A stretch of DNA of 64,000 nt from Zoogloea sp. 1C4 (GCF_009469605.1 NZ_SSXU01000002.1:1-64000), one strand, 5' to 3'; counted from the first letter of the stretch, positions 37,014 to 45,868 are shown. Translations and numbers: made by a program. Notes: a model not told the origin generated them from the sequence alone.

Positions 37014-37787
37014 ATGTACACCGCTTCCGGCACCCTCGATAAAGAGCAACTCGTCGTCCAGTACGCGCCGCTGGTCAAGCGCATTGCCAATCACCTGATG
37101 GCCAAGCTTCCGGCCAGCGTACAGGTGGAAGACATCATCCAGAACGGCATGCTGGGCCTGCTCGACGCCATCAACCGCTACGAAGAAGGCCTCGGCGCGC
37201 AGTTCGAGACCTACGCGGTGCAGCGCATCCGTGGCTCGATGCTCGACGGCCTGCGCGAGAACGACTGGCTACCCCGCAGCCTGCGCCGGGACATGCGGCG
37301 CATCGAGGCGGCGGTGCACCAGCTCGAACAGGCCAACGGGCGGCATCCCACCGAGGCCGAACTGGCCGATTCCCTGGGCGTGCCCCTGGCCGAATACCAG
37401 CACATGCTGCAGGAGGCCCGCGGCTATCAGCTGGTGTACTTCGAGGATTTCAGCGGCGAGGGCGACGACGACTACCTCGAACGCCACATCACCCTCGAGG
37501 GCAACGACCCGCTCACGCTGCTCCTCGACAGCAACATGCGCGACGTGCTCATCAAGGCCATCGACGACCTGCCCGAGCGGGAGAAGACCGTGATGGGCCT
37601 CTACTACGAACAGGACATGAACCTGCGGGAAATCGGCGAGGTGCTCGGCGTCTCCGAATCCCGCGTGTGCCAGCTCCACAGCCAGGCCATCGCCCGCCTG
37701 CGCTCGCGCATCTCCGGCGCGATCCAGACGGCGCCCAAGGCCAAGGGTGAGGGGCGCGGCCGCGGCCGTCGCCCGGCCGCCGGCTGA
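37014..37787 (+). CDS. fliA: flagellar sigma factor FliA (sigma28)
   Basis: A 257-residue sigma28. Region 2 (YAPLVKRIANHL, VEDIIQNGMLGLLDAI, RYEEGLGAQFETYAVQRIRGSMLDGLR), region 3, and region 4 (LPEREKTVMGLYYEQDMNLREIGEVLGVSESRVCQLHSQAI) are complete, with a basic C-terminal tail. It should read the promoters marked before the HDOD-GGDEF gene, motA, the 22.7-kb receptor, cheV and flgM. Its anti-sigma factor FlgM is encoded 3 kb away on the other strand. Confidence 0.97.
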   Translation: MYTASGTLDKEQLVVQYAPLVKRIANHLMAKLPASVQVEDIIQNGMLGLLDAINRYEEGLGAQFETYAVQRIRGSMLDGLRENDWLPRSLRRDMRRIEAAVHQLEQANGRHPTEAELADSLGVPLAEYQHMLQEARGYQLVYFEDFSGEGDDDYLERHITLEGNDPLTLLLDSNMRDVLIKAIDDLPEREKTVMGLYYEQDMNLREIGEVLGVSESRVCQLHSQAIARLRSRISGAIQTAPKAKGEGRGRGRRPAAG

Positions 37788-37807
37788 ACCGGGCCCGGGG
37801 CGTTTCC

Positions 37808-38548
37808 ATGGACAGCATCAGCCTGATCGGCATCACCCTCGCGCTGGCCGCGATCCTCGTCGGGCAGGTGCTCGAGGGTGGTCACGTCGGCTCGTTGATC
37901 CAGCCGACGGCCTTTCTCATCGTCATTGGCGGCACCCTCGGCGCGGTGATGCTGCAAAGCTCGCTCAAGGTCTTCCGGCTGGGCATGCAGATGGTCCGCT
38001 GGGTCTTCGTGCCGCCCAGGCTGGATCACGATGCGCTGATCGCCGAAGTGGTCAGGTGGAGCAACGTGGCCCGCAAGGAAGGCCTGCTGGCGCTCGAAAG
38101 CCAGATCCCCGCCATCGACGATCCGTTCATCCAGAAGGGCCTTCAGCTGCTGGTCGATGGCGTCGAACCCGATCGCCTGCGCGAGGTGCTCGAGGTCGAG
38201 ATCGACACCTGGGAAGGCCAGATGAAGCAGGGCGCCAAGATCTGGGAAGCCGCCGGCGGCTACGCGCCGACCATCGGCATCCTGGGCGCGGTGATGGGCC
38301 TTATCCACGTGATGGAAAACCTCTCGGATCCCTCCAAGCTCGGCTCCGGCATCGCGGTGGCCTTTGTGGCGACCATCTACGGCGTCGGTTCGGCCAACCT
38401 GATCTTCCTGCCGGTCTCGAAGAAGCTGCTCGGCGTGATCGGCACCCTCACCTCAATGCGCGAGATGCTGGTGGATGGCCTGGTCGGCATTGCCAACGGC
38501 GACAACCCGCGCATCATCGAGAGCCGCCTCAAGGGCTACGCGGGGTAG
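37808..38548 (+). CDS. motC: second stator protein MotC (MotA paralogue)
   Basis: A 246-residue MotA/PomA-type membrane protein (ISLIGITLALAAILVGQVLEGG, GGYAPTIGILGAVMGLIHVM). It is shorter and clearly different from MotA at 5.2 kb, matching the MotC group of Pseudomonas. It starts 20 bp after fliA and is followed by motD. Dual stators usually let one motor work at different loads; whether these are proton- or sodium-driven cannot be told with certainty. Confidence 0.92.
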   Translation: MDSISLIGITLALAAILVGQVLEGGHVGSLIQPTAFLIVIGGTLGAVMLQSSLKVFRLGMQMVRWVFVPPRLDHDALIAEVVRWSNVARKEGLLALESQIPAIDDPFIQKGLQLLVDGVEPDRLREVLEVEIDTWEGQMKQGAKIWEAAGGYAPTIGILGAVMGLIHVMENLSDPSKLGSGIAVAFVATIYGVGSANLIFLPVSKKLLGVIGTLTSMREMLVDGLVGIANGDNPRIIESRLKGYAG

Positions 38549-38552
38549 GGCG

Positions 38553-39413
38553 ATGGCGCGGCGCCGCAAGCACGAGGACGAGCACGAGAACCACGAGCGC
38601 TGGCTCGTCTCCTACGCCGACTTCATCACCCTGCTGTTCGCCTTCTTCGTGGTGATGTATTCGCTCTCGTCCATCAACGAGGGCAAGTACCGGATCATGT
38701 CCGACTCGGTGGTGAACGCCTTCCGCAAGCTCGGCGTGCAGTCCAACAACGCCCAGATGTCGTCCGCCCCGATTCCGTCGATCCGTCCCAGCCCACCGCC
38801 GCCCAGCCCCGAGGTGGAAGAGGCGCGCAAGGCCAAGGCCGAGCGAGTCAAAAACATGGCCGAGGAGATCCGCAAGGTGCTCGCCCCACTGGTGGCCGAT
38901 GGCCAGGTGCGGGTGACCGAGGGCGCCTTCGGCATCACCGTCGAGATCAACGCCAGCGTGCTGTTCAATCCCGGCGAGGCCCAGCTCGGCCGCGATGCCG
39001 TCACGGCCCTGCGGGCGGTGGGGCAGGTGGTGGCGCCGGCGGAGTTTCCGATCACCGTCGAAGGTCACACCGATACGATTCCCATCGCCACCGCGGCTTT
39101 CCCCTCCAACTGGGAGCTCTCGGCCGTGCGGGCGTCGAGCGTGGTGCGACTGTTTGTGGAAAGCGGCGTACGGCCAGCGCGGCTGACCGCTGCCGGCTAC
39201 GGCGACCAGCGGCCGGTGGCCGACAACCTCACGCCCGAGGGGCGCGCCCGCAACCGGCGGGTGACGATCCTGATCGAATCGCGGGTGGTCGAGCCTGAGG
39301 TGCAGCCGAAGGTGAGGGCGTCCGGCATCGCCGATTCGATCCTGCCATCCGATGCGGCGCCGCCGGTGCCGGTTGCGCCCGAGGCCGAAGCAAAGCCCCA
39401 GCCGGCGCAGTAG
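38553..39413 (+). CDS. motD: second stator protein MotD (MotB paralogue)
   Basis: A 286-residue MotB-type protein. Membrane helix with the ion-binding aspartate at D23 (SYADFITLLFAFFVVMYSLS), a proline-rich linker, and an OmpA-like peptidoglycan-binding domain (VEGHTDTIPI, NWELSAVRASSVVRLF). ATG 38553 lies 4 bp after motC; an upstream in-frame ATG (38475) lies inside motC. Convergent with flgN 99 bp downstream; that gap holds a small GATCCG/CGGATC hairpin and no gene. Confidence 0.93.
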   Translation: MARRRKHEDEHENHERWLVSYADFITLLFAFFVVMYSLSSINEGKYRIMSDSVVNAFRKLGVQSNNAQMSSAPIPSIRPSPPPPSPEVEEARKAKAERVKNMAEEIRKVLAPLVADGQVRVTEGAFGITVEINASVLFNPGEAQLGRDAVTALRAVGQVVAPAEFPITVEGHTDTIPIATAAFPSNWELSAVRASSVVRLFVESGVRPARLTAAGYGDQRPVADNLTPEGRARNRRVTILIESRVVEPEVQPKVRASGIADSILPSDAAPPVPVAPEAEAKPQPAQ

Positions 39414-39512
39414 GGCTAGGCTCCGCGTCTTGCCACGCATGGACGCAACAACGCCGGGCGGCGATCAAACCCGTGGCTGGATGAAATTGCTGAAGACGAT
39501 CCGCCGGGCGGA

Positions 39513-39989
39513 TCAGACCGAACCGAAGTGGCGGCTGCCGGCGGTGGGGCGGGACTGACCGTCCGGGCCGTAGATCTGCGGGTGCTCCGCGGCGGCGAGG
39601 AGGGTCGTGAGGGCCTGCTGGTTGTTCTGCAGGCGCTGGGTGATCAGCTGGCCATTGACCCGGTTGCGTTCCTTGGCTTCTTCGGCCAGGGCAACCACGT
39701 CTTCCCAGGCCGCGAGGGCTTCGGGATTGCTGGCGAGCACGATGCGGATGTTCTCGTTCGTGACCTTCGCGCCGAGGCGGGCAAACATCACCACCCGGTC
39801 GTCGGACAGGCGCTGGAGGGCGCGGTAGAGCGCGGTCTTTTCTTCGGCAAGCAGAGCGAGTGCGTCAATCTGGCTGTGCACCAGCAAGGCCTCTTCCCGC
39901 TCAAGCAGGGCGACGAAGCCGCGCATGCCGCGGCGCTCGTCCTGGATGAGCTGGGCGAGGCGAGCGTGGAAGCCGGGATCGACGGCCAT
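39513..39989 (-). CDS. flgN: flagellar export chaperone FlgN
   Basis: A 158-residue helical protein ending in the family-type YGPDGQ tail. FlgN binds the hook-junction proteins FlgK and FlgL and delivers them to the export gate; both substrates are encoded at 49.7-53.2 kb. It starts 6 bp after flgM on the same strand, and the ribosome site lies in the end of flgM. Confidence 0.9.
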   Translation of the reverse strand: MAVDPGFHARLAQLIQDERRGMRGFVALLEREEALLVHSQIDALALLAEEKTALYRALQRLSDDRVVMFARLGAKVTNENIRIVLASNPEALAAWEDVVALAEEAKERNRVNGQLITQRLQNNQQALTTLLAAAEHPQIYGPDGQSRPTAGSRHFGSV

Positions 39990-39995
39990 GCCCGC

Positions 39996-40307
39996 TTACG
40001 CCTTGGCGGTTTGTGCGTTCAGCATCTGACGCACGCTGTCGATGAGGCCGTCGGCCACCTTTTCGGTGTCCACCTTGAAGCGCCCTTCGCTCATCGCCTG
40101 TTTGATCTCGTCCACCTTTGCGCTATCCACCACGGGGGTGTTGGCGATGGTTTCTTCCATCTGCTGCAGGCGCGCAGACAGGGACGACAGTTCGACCCGT
40201 TCGCCACCCGCGGAATCCTGAGTCTTCGGTGATTCCTTGGCAGCACGTGCGCGGCCTTCGCCGGACGGCAGATTGCTGGTCGCTTTGACAGAGTTATCGA
40301 TCTTCAC
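39996..40307 (-). CDS. flgM: anti-sigma28 factor FlgM
   Basis: A 103-residue FlgM (MKIDNSVK start, VELSSLSARLQQMEETI, SEGRFKVDTEKVADGLIDSVRQML). It holds FliA inactive until the hook is finished and it is exported. GTG start at 40307 with AAAGGG upstream. The preceding gap contains a sigma28-type promoter, so it is probably part of the regulon it inhibits. It is also the expected partner of an HsbA-like protein, one of which is encoded at 20.5 kb. Confidence 0.95.
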   Translation of the reverse strand: MKIDNSVKATSNLPSGEGRARAAKESPKTQDSAGGERVELSSLSARLQQMEETIANTPVVDSAKVDEIKQAMSEGRFKVDTEKVADGLIDSVRQMLNAQTAKA

Positions 40308-40339
40308 GGCATTGCCCTTTCATCCATAAGTCGACTGGG

Positions 40340-40366
40340 TATACGACTCGTGGAGATGAAACTTTA
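40340..40366 (-). promoter_or_regulatory. predicted sigma28 (FliA) promoter of flgMN
   Basis: On the minus strand TAAAGTTT (40359-40366) is a perfect FliA -35 element; after 11 bp comes GTCGTATA (40340-40347), a weak -10 match (4 of 8). Position 33 bp before flgM fits a late promoter. Confidence 0.6.
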
Positions 40367-40398
40367 ACCCATTGGAGTCCTTCGGGATGGGTGCGGTT

Positions 40399-41085
40399 TC
40401 ATGGCAGCGTGATTTCGACTACGCCTCCGCTGCGGGCAATGCCCCGCACGACCTGTCCGTTCGACAGGCGCACCTGGGCGGCCTGGCCGTTGCTGGCCGA
40501 ACTGAGGGCCACGCCGTCGTTGGCCACCTGGAATCCGGCGCCGCCGGAGACGACCTTGACCGGCTGGCCCTGCATTACCGCGGGCTGCTGGCGCAGGTGG
40601 CTGGTGGCCAGCGGACGCCCCGCGCCGAGGCTGATCCGCGCCGCCTGGCCGATGGCCTGGGTCGGGTCGGTGATCACGTCGGCGGCCATCGCGGTGAGTT
40701 CGCCCGATTCGACGCGCAGGTCGCCCGGGCTGACGATCTGGCCGGCAGCCAGCGGCCCGTTGGTGACCACGTAAGGGCCCTTCACGCGCACGTCGGCCGG
40801 CACCCACGCCGACCAGCTGACGGGCGCCAGACAGCGCACGCCCACCGAGATCCGCCCCCACGCGCGGCCGTTGGGCGGCAGGAAGGCTTCGAGCTGGAGG
40901 CAGGGCGCAAGCTGGTTGTCGGCGCTGAACTCGCCCACCTGAATGCTCACCTCGCCCGACAGGCTGCGGGTCTGCGTGGCCAGGAAGCGGCCCACCTCGG
41001 CCCGCACCGGCGCGGCGTCCTGGCGGGCGAAGGCCGGCGTGGCGAGGCAGAGCAGTACGAGGAGGAGGGGAATCAGGCGGGTCAC
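40399..41085 (-). CDS. flgA: flagellar P-ring assembly chaperone FlgA
   Basis: A 228-residue periplasmic protein with a clear signal peptide (MTRLIPLLLVLLCLATPAFA). Core blocks VSIQVGEF, PNGRAWGRISVGVRC, WVPADVRV and the C-terminal SAF-like domain (VVTNGPLAAGQIVSPGDL) match FlgA, which helps FlgI form the P ring. GTG 41085 is chosen because the signal peptide begins there; the reading frame continues upstream without signal-like sequence. It is divergent from flgB. Confidence 0.92.
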   Translation of the reverse strand: MTRLIPLLLVLLCLATPAFARQDAAPVRAEVGRFLATQTRSLSGEVSIQVGEFSADNQLAPCLQLEAFLPPNGRAWGRISVGVRCLAPVSWSAWVPADVRVKGPYVVTNGPLAAGQIVSPGDLRVESGELTAMAADVITDPTQAIGQAARISLGAGRPLATSHLRQQPAVMQGQPVKVVSGGAGFQVANDGVALSSASNGQAAQVRLSNGQVVRGIARSGGVVEITLP

Positions 41086-41214
41086 GGCGCGGGCGTGGAG
41101 AAGTTCGATGGCGCCATTGGAACATGTGGGCGCCTGCTCCGGCGGCAGAAACAGAGACGCTTTCCCGGCCTTATTCGGGCTGGCCGGCAGGCGTGCCGGC
41201 GAGGCGGCAGATGC

Positions 41215-41229
41215 CGGCAAACTTTGCCG
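41215..41229. promoter_or_regulatory. perfect CGGCAAA-C-TTTGCCG palindrome between flgA and flgB
   Basis: Seven-base arms around a single C. It lies about 107 bp upstream of the sigma54 -24 element of flgB, a normal distance for an enhancer-binding activator, and could also serve flgA. FlhDC is the alternative ligand. Confidence 0.5.
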
Positions 41230-41335
41230 CAGCGGCAGGGGCGGGGAGGCAAAACCCGGAGCCAGGGATGGGAATTGGGGCGCGAATTGCCGCCTGTTCG
41301 GCCCATCGACGGGGCCGGGCGGCTCATAAGATGAC

Positions 41336-41351
41336 TGGCACGGAAGCTGCA
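41336..41351 (+). promoter_or_regulatory. predicted sigma54 promoter of flgB operon
   Basis: TGGCACGGAAGCTGCA matches the consensus TGGCACG-N4-TTGCA at all but one position, with the invariant GG and GC ten bases apart. It lies about 70 bp before flgB. Confidence 0.85.
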
Positions 41352-41422
41352 AAGGTGTAGCTGCCAGCCAGTCTGCAAAAACTTACGGCGGACACGGCGA
41401 CAAACTTGAGGACTTGGCAGAG

Positions 41423-41827
41423 ATGACGAACCGACTGGACGAAACGCTGCGCTTCCACCAGACCGCACTGAATGCCCGTGCCTACCGCCAGCAGGTGATC
41501 GCCTCCAACATCGCCAACGCCGACACGCCCAACTTCAAGGCCCGCGACGTGGATTTCCGCGAAGCCCTGGCGGGTGCCCTCGGCGGCGCGACCAGCGGCC
41601 TGCCCCTCAAGACCACCGCCAAGCGCCATATCGCCGGCGCCGCCGCCAGCCCGCTGGAAGCCAGCCTCAAGTACCGCACCGAAGAGCAGGGCGCGGTGGA
41701 TGGCAACACGGTCAATATGGACACCGAGCGCGCCGCCTTTGCCGAGAACTCGGTGCAGTACCAGGCCAGCGTCACCTTCATCAACGGCCTGCTGCGCTCC
41801 ATGCAGATGGCCGTCCAGGGTCAGTAA
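41423..41827 (+). CDS. flgB: flagellar rod protein FlgB
   Basis: A 134-residue proximal rod protein. The N-terminal [18 protein letters not shown] block ([19 protein letters not shown]) and the C-terminal [20 protein letters not shown] helix are diagnostic. ATG 41423 follows GAGGAC; a TTG at 41414 is in frame but less likely. First gene of the sigma54-driven flgBCDEF operon. Confidence 0.96.
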   Translation: MTNRLDETLRFHQTALNARAYRQQVIASNIANADTPNFKARDVDFREALAGALGGATSGLPLKTTAKRHIAGAAASPLEASLKYRTEEQGAVDGNTVNMDTERAAFAENSVQYQASVTFINGLLRSMQMAVQGQ

Positions 41828-41837
41828 GGAGAGCGCC

Positions 41838-42248
41838 ATGAGCATGCTCAACGTCTTCCAGGTGGCCGGTTCGGCGCTTCACGCCCAGTCGATGCGCCTC
41901 AACACCACCGCCAGCAACCTGGCCAACGCCGACAGCGTGGTGGGTGCCGACGGCCAGCCCTACAAGGCCAAGCAGGTGGTGTTTGCCGCCACCCCGATGC
42001 CCGGCGCCGGCGTGGCCGCCCAGGGCGTGCGGGTGACCCAGGTGGTCGAGAGCGCCGCCCCGATGCGCATGGTGTACGACCCGAAGAACCCCGCCGCCAA
42101 TCCCGAGGGCTACGTGACGATGCCCAACGTGAATGTGGTCGAGGAGATGACCAACATGATCTCCGCGTCCCGCGCCTATCAGACCAACGCCGACATGATG
42201 GGCACGGCCAAGAGCCTGATGGAAAAGACCCTCGCCATCGGCCAGTAA
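41838..42248 (+). CDS. flgC: flagellar rod protein FlgC
   Basis: A 136-residue rod protein ([57 protein letters not shown]). GGAGAG 8-10 nt before ATG 41838 fixes the start, 10 bp after flgB. Builds the rod together with FlgB, FlgF and FlgG. Confidence 0.96.
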   Translation: MSMLNVFQVAGSALHAQSMRLNTTASNLANADSVVGADGQPYKAKQVVFAATPMPGAGVAAQGVRVTQVVESAAPMRMVYDPKNPAANPEGYVTMPNVNVVEEMTNMISASRAYQTNADMMGTAKSLMEKTLAIGQ

Positions 42249-42272
42249 CCAGACACCGAAAGCTGAACAATC

Positions 42273-42953
42273 ATGAGCACCGTCAATTCCACCGGTTCCA
42301 CGACTTCCGCCGACGTCATCGCCGCGCTGCAGAAGGGTTCCAGCTCGTCCGCGTCCAAGACCGACGCCGCCCAGAGCCGCTTCCTCAAGCTGCTCACCGA
42401 GCAGCTCAAGAATCAGGACCCGCTCAACCCCGTCGACAACGCCCAGATGACCTCGCAGATGGCCCAGATCGAGACGGTCAATGGCCTCGACAAGCTCAAC
42501 ACCACCCTCGCCTCGATGCTCCAGAACAGCCAGTCCAGCGAAGTGCTGCAGGCCGCGGGGCTGGTCGGCAAGGGCGTGATGGTCGCTGGCAACAGCCTCA
42601 GCCTCACCAGCGGCAGCAAGACCTACGGCGGCTTCGAGCTGCCCAGCGCGGCCGACAAGGTGACGGTGACGATCAAGGATGCCAACGGCCTCGAAGTGCG
42701 CAAGCTCGAACTGGGCGATGCGGACGCCGGCGTGCACAACTTCTCGTGGGACGGCCTCACCACCAATGGCGCCCAGGCCGCCAGCGGCAACTACACCATC
42801 AGCGTGGCCGCGACCCGGGGTGACACCACCCTGAAGCCCGTCGCGCTCCAGATCTCCACGGTGAACAGCGTCCTGCGTACCAGCAGCGGCAGCGTGTCCC
42901 TCGACGTGGGCAGCGGTCTGGTGAGCCTCGCCGACATCAAGCAGATTCTCTAA
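42273..42953 (+). CDS. flgD: hook capping protein FlgD
   Basis: A 226-residue hook scaffold. The conserved N-terminal export and capping region (FLKLLTEQLKNQDPLNPVDN) is followed by a FlgD Ig-like domain (FSWDGLTTNGAQAASGNYTI). It caps the growing hook while FlgE is added and is then discarded. Lies 24 bp after flgC and 13 bp before flgE. Confidence 0.96.
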   Translation: MSTVNSTGSTTSADVIAALQKGSSSSASKTDAAQSRFLKLLTEQLKNQDPLNPVDNAQMTSQMAQIETVNGLDKLNTTLASMLQNSQSSEVLQAAGLVGKGVMVAGNSLSLTSGSKTYGGFELPSAADKVTVTIKDANGLEVRKLELGDADAGVHNFSWDGLTTNGAQAASGNYTISVAATRGDTTLKPVALQISTVNSVLRTSSGSVSLDVGSGLVSLADIKQIL

Positions 42954-42966
42954 GCGGAGACAGAAA

Positions 42967-44919
42967 ATGGCATTCCAGCAAGGTTTGAGCGGTCTTTCCA
43001 TCGCTTCCAAGGCCCTCGACGCCATCAGCAACAACGTGTCCAACTCGGGCACCGTCGGCTTCAAGGAAGCCTCGGCCCAGTTTGCGGACGTCTTCGCTGC
43101 GTCGCTGTCGGCCGGCAGCGCCACCCAGGTCGGTATCGGCGCGTCGGTGAACAAGGTGTCCCAGCAATTCACCCAGGGCAACATCTCCACCAGCAGCAAC
43201 ACGCTCGATCTGGCGGTCAATGGCGCCGGCTTCTTCCGGATGAGCGACAGCGGCACCATCACCTACAGCCGCAACGGCCAGTTCCATGTGGACAAGGAAG
43301 GCTACGTGGTCAATTCCAGCGGCCTGCGCCTCACCGGCAACACCTACGACGCCAAGGGCCTGCCCTCCGGTGTGGGCGGCGATATCCAGCTGAGCTTCGG
43401 CGATGCCGATCCGAAAGCCACCACCGACGCGGGCTACACCGTCAATCTGGATTCCCGCTCTGCGTCGCCCAAGTCCCTGACCCAGGCGCTCCTGAAGGGC
43501 ACGAGCACGCCCGTCTCGTCGTCCGCGCCGCTGAGCTTCACCGCCGCCAACAACGACCTGACGATCACCGTCGACGGCGAGACCACCGCCACGGCCAAGA
43601 TCGCCGCCAGCACCTACACCGACACCAGCTCGCTGGTCGCCGCAATCCAGACCGCCATCGACCAGACCACCCTCAAGGGCCGGGTCACCGCCTCCAGCGA
43701 CAGCAGCGGCATCATCACCCTCAACTCGACCCACGGCGGCCGACTCTCCAGCCTGGACGTGAGCGGCAACGCCGCCATGCAGCTGAACCTCGCGCCGACC
43801 GCGACGGCCATCATGTCGGTGAGCGGCAGCAACGCCACCTACGCCAGCCTCACGGGCACGGTCGTCCCTGCCTACCCGCTCACCATCCCGGCGTCGGTCA
43901 TGAACATCGCGGTCGATGGTGGTTCGGCGGTTGCCGTCTCCGTGCCGGCCGGTACCTACGCCACGGCGGCCGTGCTGGCCACCGCGCTGCAGGCTGCGGT
44001 GGATGCAACCGGCGCGGGCTCCTCCGGCCTCCGGGGCAAGGTCGTCGTCGGCACCAACCCCTCCGACGCCATCACCTTCAGCTCGGCCACGGCCGGCGGC
44101 ACGTCGAAGATCGTCGTGTCCGACGGCTCCGGCACGCTCGCCGGCACCACCCTCGGCATCCCCACCTTTGCCGCCACCGCCAACACCGGCGGCTTCAGCA
44201 TCACCGACCCGGCCAGCTACACCAGCACCACGTCCCAGACGGTGTACGACTCCCTGGGCAACCCGCACACCCAGTCGCTGTACTTCGTGAAGACGGCTCA
44301 GGCCAACAAGTGGGATGTCTACACCAGCCTGGATGGCGGCTTCCCGCCCGAGATCGACCCGGCCACCGGCCTGCACAGCCCCACCACCGTCAGCTTCGAC
44401 TCCAACGGTGGCCTGCTCACGCCCAAGACGATCTCCACCTCCTACACCGTGACCACCGGCGCCACCAAGGCGCTCACCGTCACCGTCGATCTGACCAACT
44501 CCACCCAGTTCGGCAACAGCTTCGGCGTCGCCAAGCTGAGCCAGAACGGTTACAAGCCGGGTTCGCTGTCGGGCCTCACCGTCGAGGCCGACGGCACCAT
44601 CCTCGGCAACTTCAGCAACGGCCAGTCCCGCACGATGGGCCAGGTGCTGCTGACCAACTTCCGCAACCCCAACGGCCTGGTGTCGGTGGGCGGTAACCAG
44701 TGGCAATGGACGCCGGACGCCGGCGCGGTGGACGGTGCCGGCGCTGCGCCGGGCACCGGCACCCTGGGCGTGCTCCAGTCGGCCGCCATCGAAGAATCCA
44801 ACGTGGATCTCACCTCCGAGCTGGTCAACATGATCACCCAGCAGCGCGCCTACCAGGCCAACGCCCAGTCCATCAAGACCCAGGACCAGGTGCTGCAGAC
44901 CCTGGTGAACCTGCGCTGA
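42967..44919 (+). CDS. flgE: flagellar hook protein FlgE, enlarged
   Basis: A 650-residue hook protein, against about 400 in E. coli. Terminal regions are canonical (GLSGLSIASKALDAISNNVSN; SNVDLTSELVNMITQQRAYQANA). The extra length is mainly two tandem segments (about 187-285 and 302-395) resembling the Flagellin hook IN motif, each with a xITVDG/NIAVDG strand, a TxxxLxxAxQxAxD helix and a GxVxxxxxxxxITxxS strand. They should form surface-exposed domains of the hook. Confidence 0.95.
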   Translation: MAFQQGLSGLSIASKALDAISNNVSNSGTVGFKEASAQFADVFAASLSAGSATQVGIGASVNKVSQQFTQGNISTSSNTLDLAVNGAGFFRMSDSGTITYSRNGQFHVDKEGYVVNSSGLRLTGNTYDAKGLPSGVGGDIQLSFGDADPKATTDAGYTVNLDSRSASPKSLTQALLKGTSTPVSSSAPLSFTAANNDLTITVDGETTATAKIAASTYTDTSSLVAAIQTAIDQTTLKGRVTASSDSSGIITLNSTHGGRLSSLDVSGNAAMQLNLAPTATAIMSVSGSNATYASLTGTVVPAYPLTIPASVMNIAVDGGSAVAVSVPAGTYATAAVLATALQAAVDATGAGSSGLRGKVVVGTNPSDAITFSSATAGGTSKIVVSDGSGTLAGTTLGIPTFAATANTGGFSITDPASYTSTTSQTVYDSLGNPHTQSLYFVKTAQANKWDVYTSLDGGFPPEIDPATGLHSPTTVSFDSNGGLLTPKTISTSYTVTTGATKALTVTVDLTNSTQFGNSFGVAKLSQNGYKPGSLSGLTVEADGTILGNFSNGQSRTMGQVLLTNFRNPNGLVSVGGNQWQWTPDAGAVDGAGAAPGTGTLGVLQSAAIEESNVDLTSELVNMITQQRAYQANAQSIKTQDQVLQTLVNLR

Positions 44920-44938
44920 TTAACCCAGGGAGCCCGCC

Positions 44939-45679
44939 ATGGACCGCCTGATCTACACCGCAATGACCGGCGCCTCCGCCACCATGGGGCAGGAGGCGGC
45001 GGTGGCCCACAACCTGGCCAACGCCACCAGCACCGGCTTCAAGACCGAGCTCCACAAGCTGCGCGCGGTGCAGGTGCAGAACGCCCCGATGCCCACCCGC
45101 GCCTTCGTGGCCGATGCCAGCGTGGCCGACGACCTCACCCCCGGCCCGCTCCAGCACACCAACCGCAACCTGGACATGGCGATCCAGGGCAAGGGCTGGT
45201 TTGCGGTGCAGATGCCTGACGGCACCGAGGGCTACACCCGCAACGGCAACTTCGAAGTGAGCGCCAACGGCATCCTGCAGACCCGCGGCGGCCTGCCGGT
45301 GCTGGGCACCGGTGGCCCGATCACCGTGCCCCCCGACGTCGAAGTGGCGATCGGCTCCGACGGCACCATCTCCACGGTGCCGCGCACCGGCGCCCGCAAC
45401 AGCACCAGCGCGGTGGACCAGCTCAAGCTCGTCAACCCGCCGGAGGCCGATCTCAAGCGCGGCGGCGACGGCTTCTTCCGCACCGCCAACGGCGCCGCCG
45501 CCCCGGCCGACCCGGCCGTGCGCGTCGCCTCAGGCTACCTCGAAGGCAGCAACGTCAATGTGGTCGAGCAGATGGTCTCGATGATCTCCCTGGCCCGCCA
45601 GTACGAGATGCAGACCAAGATGCTGTCCACCGCCCAGGAAATGGACCGCTCCGCCGGTCAGCTCGTCGCCAAGAGCTGA
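44939..45679 (+). CDS. flgF: flagellar rod protein FlgF
   Basis: A 246-residue distal-proximal rod protein (MDRLIYTAMTGASATMGQEA, NLANATSTGFKTELHKLRAV, YLEGSNVNVVEQMVSMISLARQYEMQTKML). GGGAG precedes ATG 44939. Last gene before an intrinsic terminator, so flgBCDEF form one unit and flgG starts a new one. Confidence 0.96.
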   Translation: MDRLIYTAMTGASATMGQEAAVAHNLANATSTGFKTELHKLRAVQVQNAPMPTRAFVADASVADDLTPGPLQHTNRNLDMAIQGKGWFAVQMPDGTEGYTRNGNFEVSANGILQTRGGLPVLGTGGPITVPPDVEVAIGSDGTISTVPRTGARNSTSAVDQLKLVNPPEADLKRGGDGFFRTANGAAAPADPAVRVASGYLEGSNVNVVEQMVSMISLARQYEMQTKMLSTAQEMDRSAGQLVAKS

Positions 45680-45714
45680 CCGGCCCGCGCCGGCTGGGCC
45701 ATCCTTCCATCCCA

Positions 45715-45744
45715 GCGCCTGCCGGATCACCGGCAGGCGTTTTC
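45715..45744 (+). terminator. intrinsic terminator between flgF and flgG
   Basis: CGCCTGCCGG (45716-45725) pairs perfectly with CCGGCAGGCG (45730-45739) around ATCA and is followed by TTTTCATTT. Confidence 0.92.
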
Positions 45745-45765
45745 ATTTCGGCGGTGCTGCCGCCC

Positions 45766-45819
45766 TCCGGCAAGATTTTCCGGGGTGGCTGCCGGTGGCC
45801 CCCGCGGATTCTTGCCGGA
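45766..45819 (+). promoter_or_regulatory. 10-bp inverted repeat upstream of the flgG promoter
   Basis: TCCGGCAAGA (45766-45775) and TCTTGCCGGA (45810-45819) are a perfect inverted repeat separated by 34 bp. The nearer half lies 49 bp upstream of the sigma54 -24 element. The core CGGCAA is shared with the fliA, flgB and flhDC regions. Confidence 0.55.
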
Positions 45820-45868
45820 TCGTGCTTTCCCCCTGAATTGACAGCCTTTTCACCACCTTCTCCGGGGC

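Larger units (their letters stand above)
41086..41422. other. 337-bp flgA-flgB divergent control region
   Basis: No gene is seen in this stretch. It contains several TGCCGG/CGGCAG motifs (41180-41240), one perfect CGGCAAA-C-TTTGCCG palindrome, and a sigma54 promoter pointing to flgB. No clear promoter toward flgA was identified. Confidence 0.7.
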
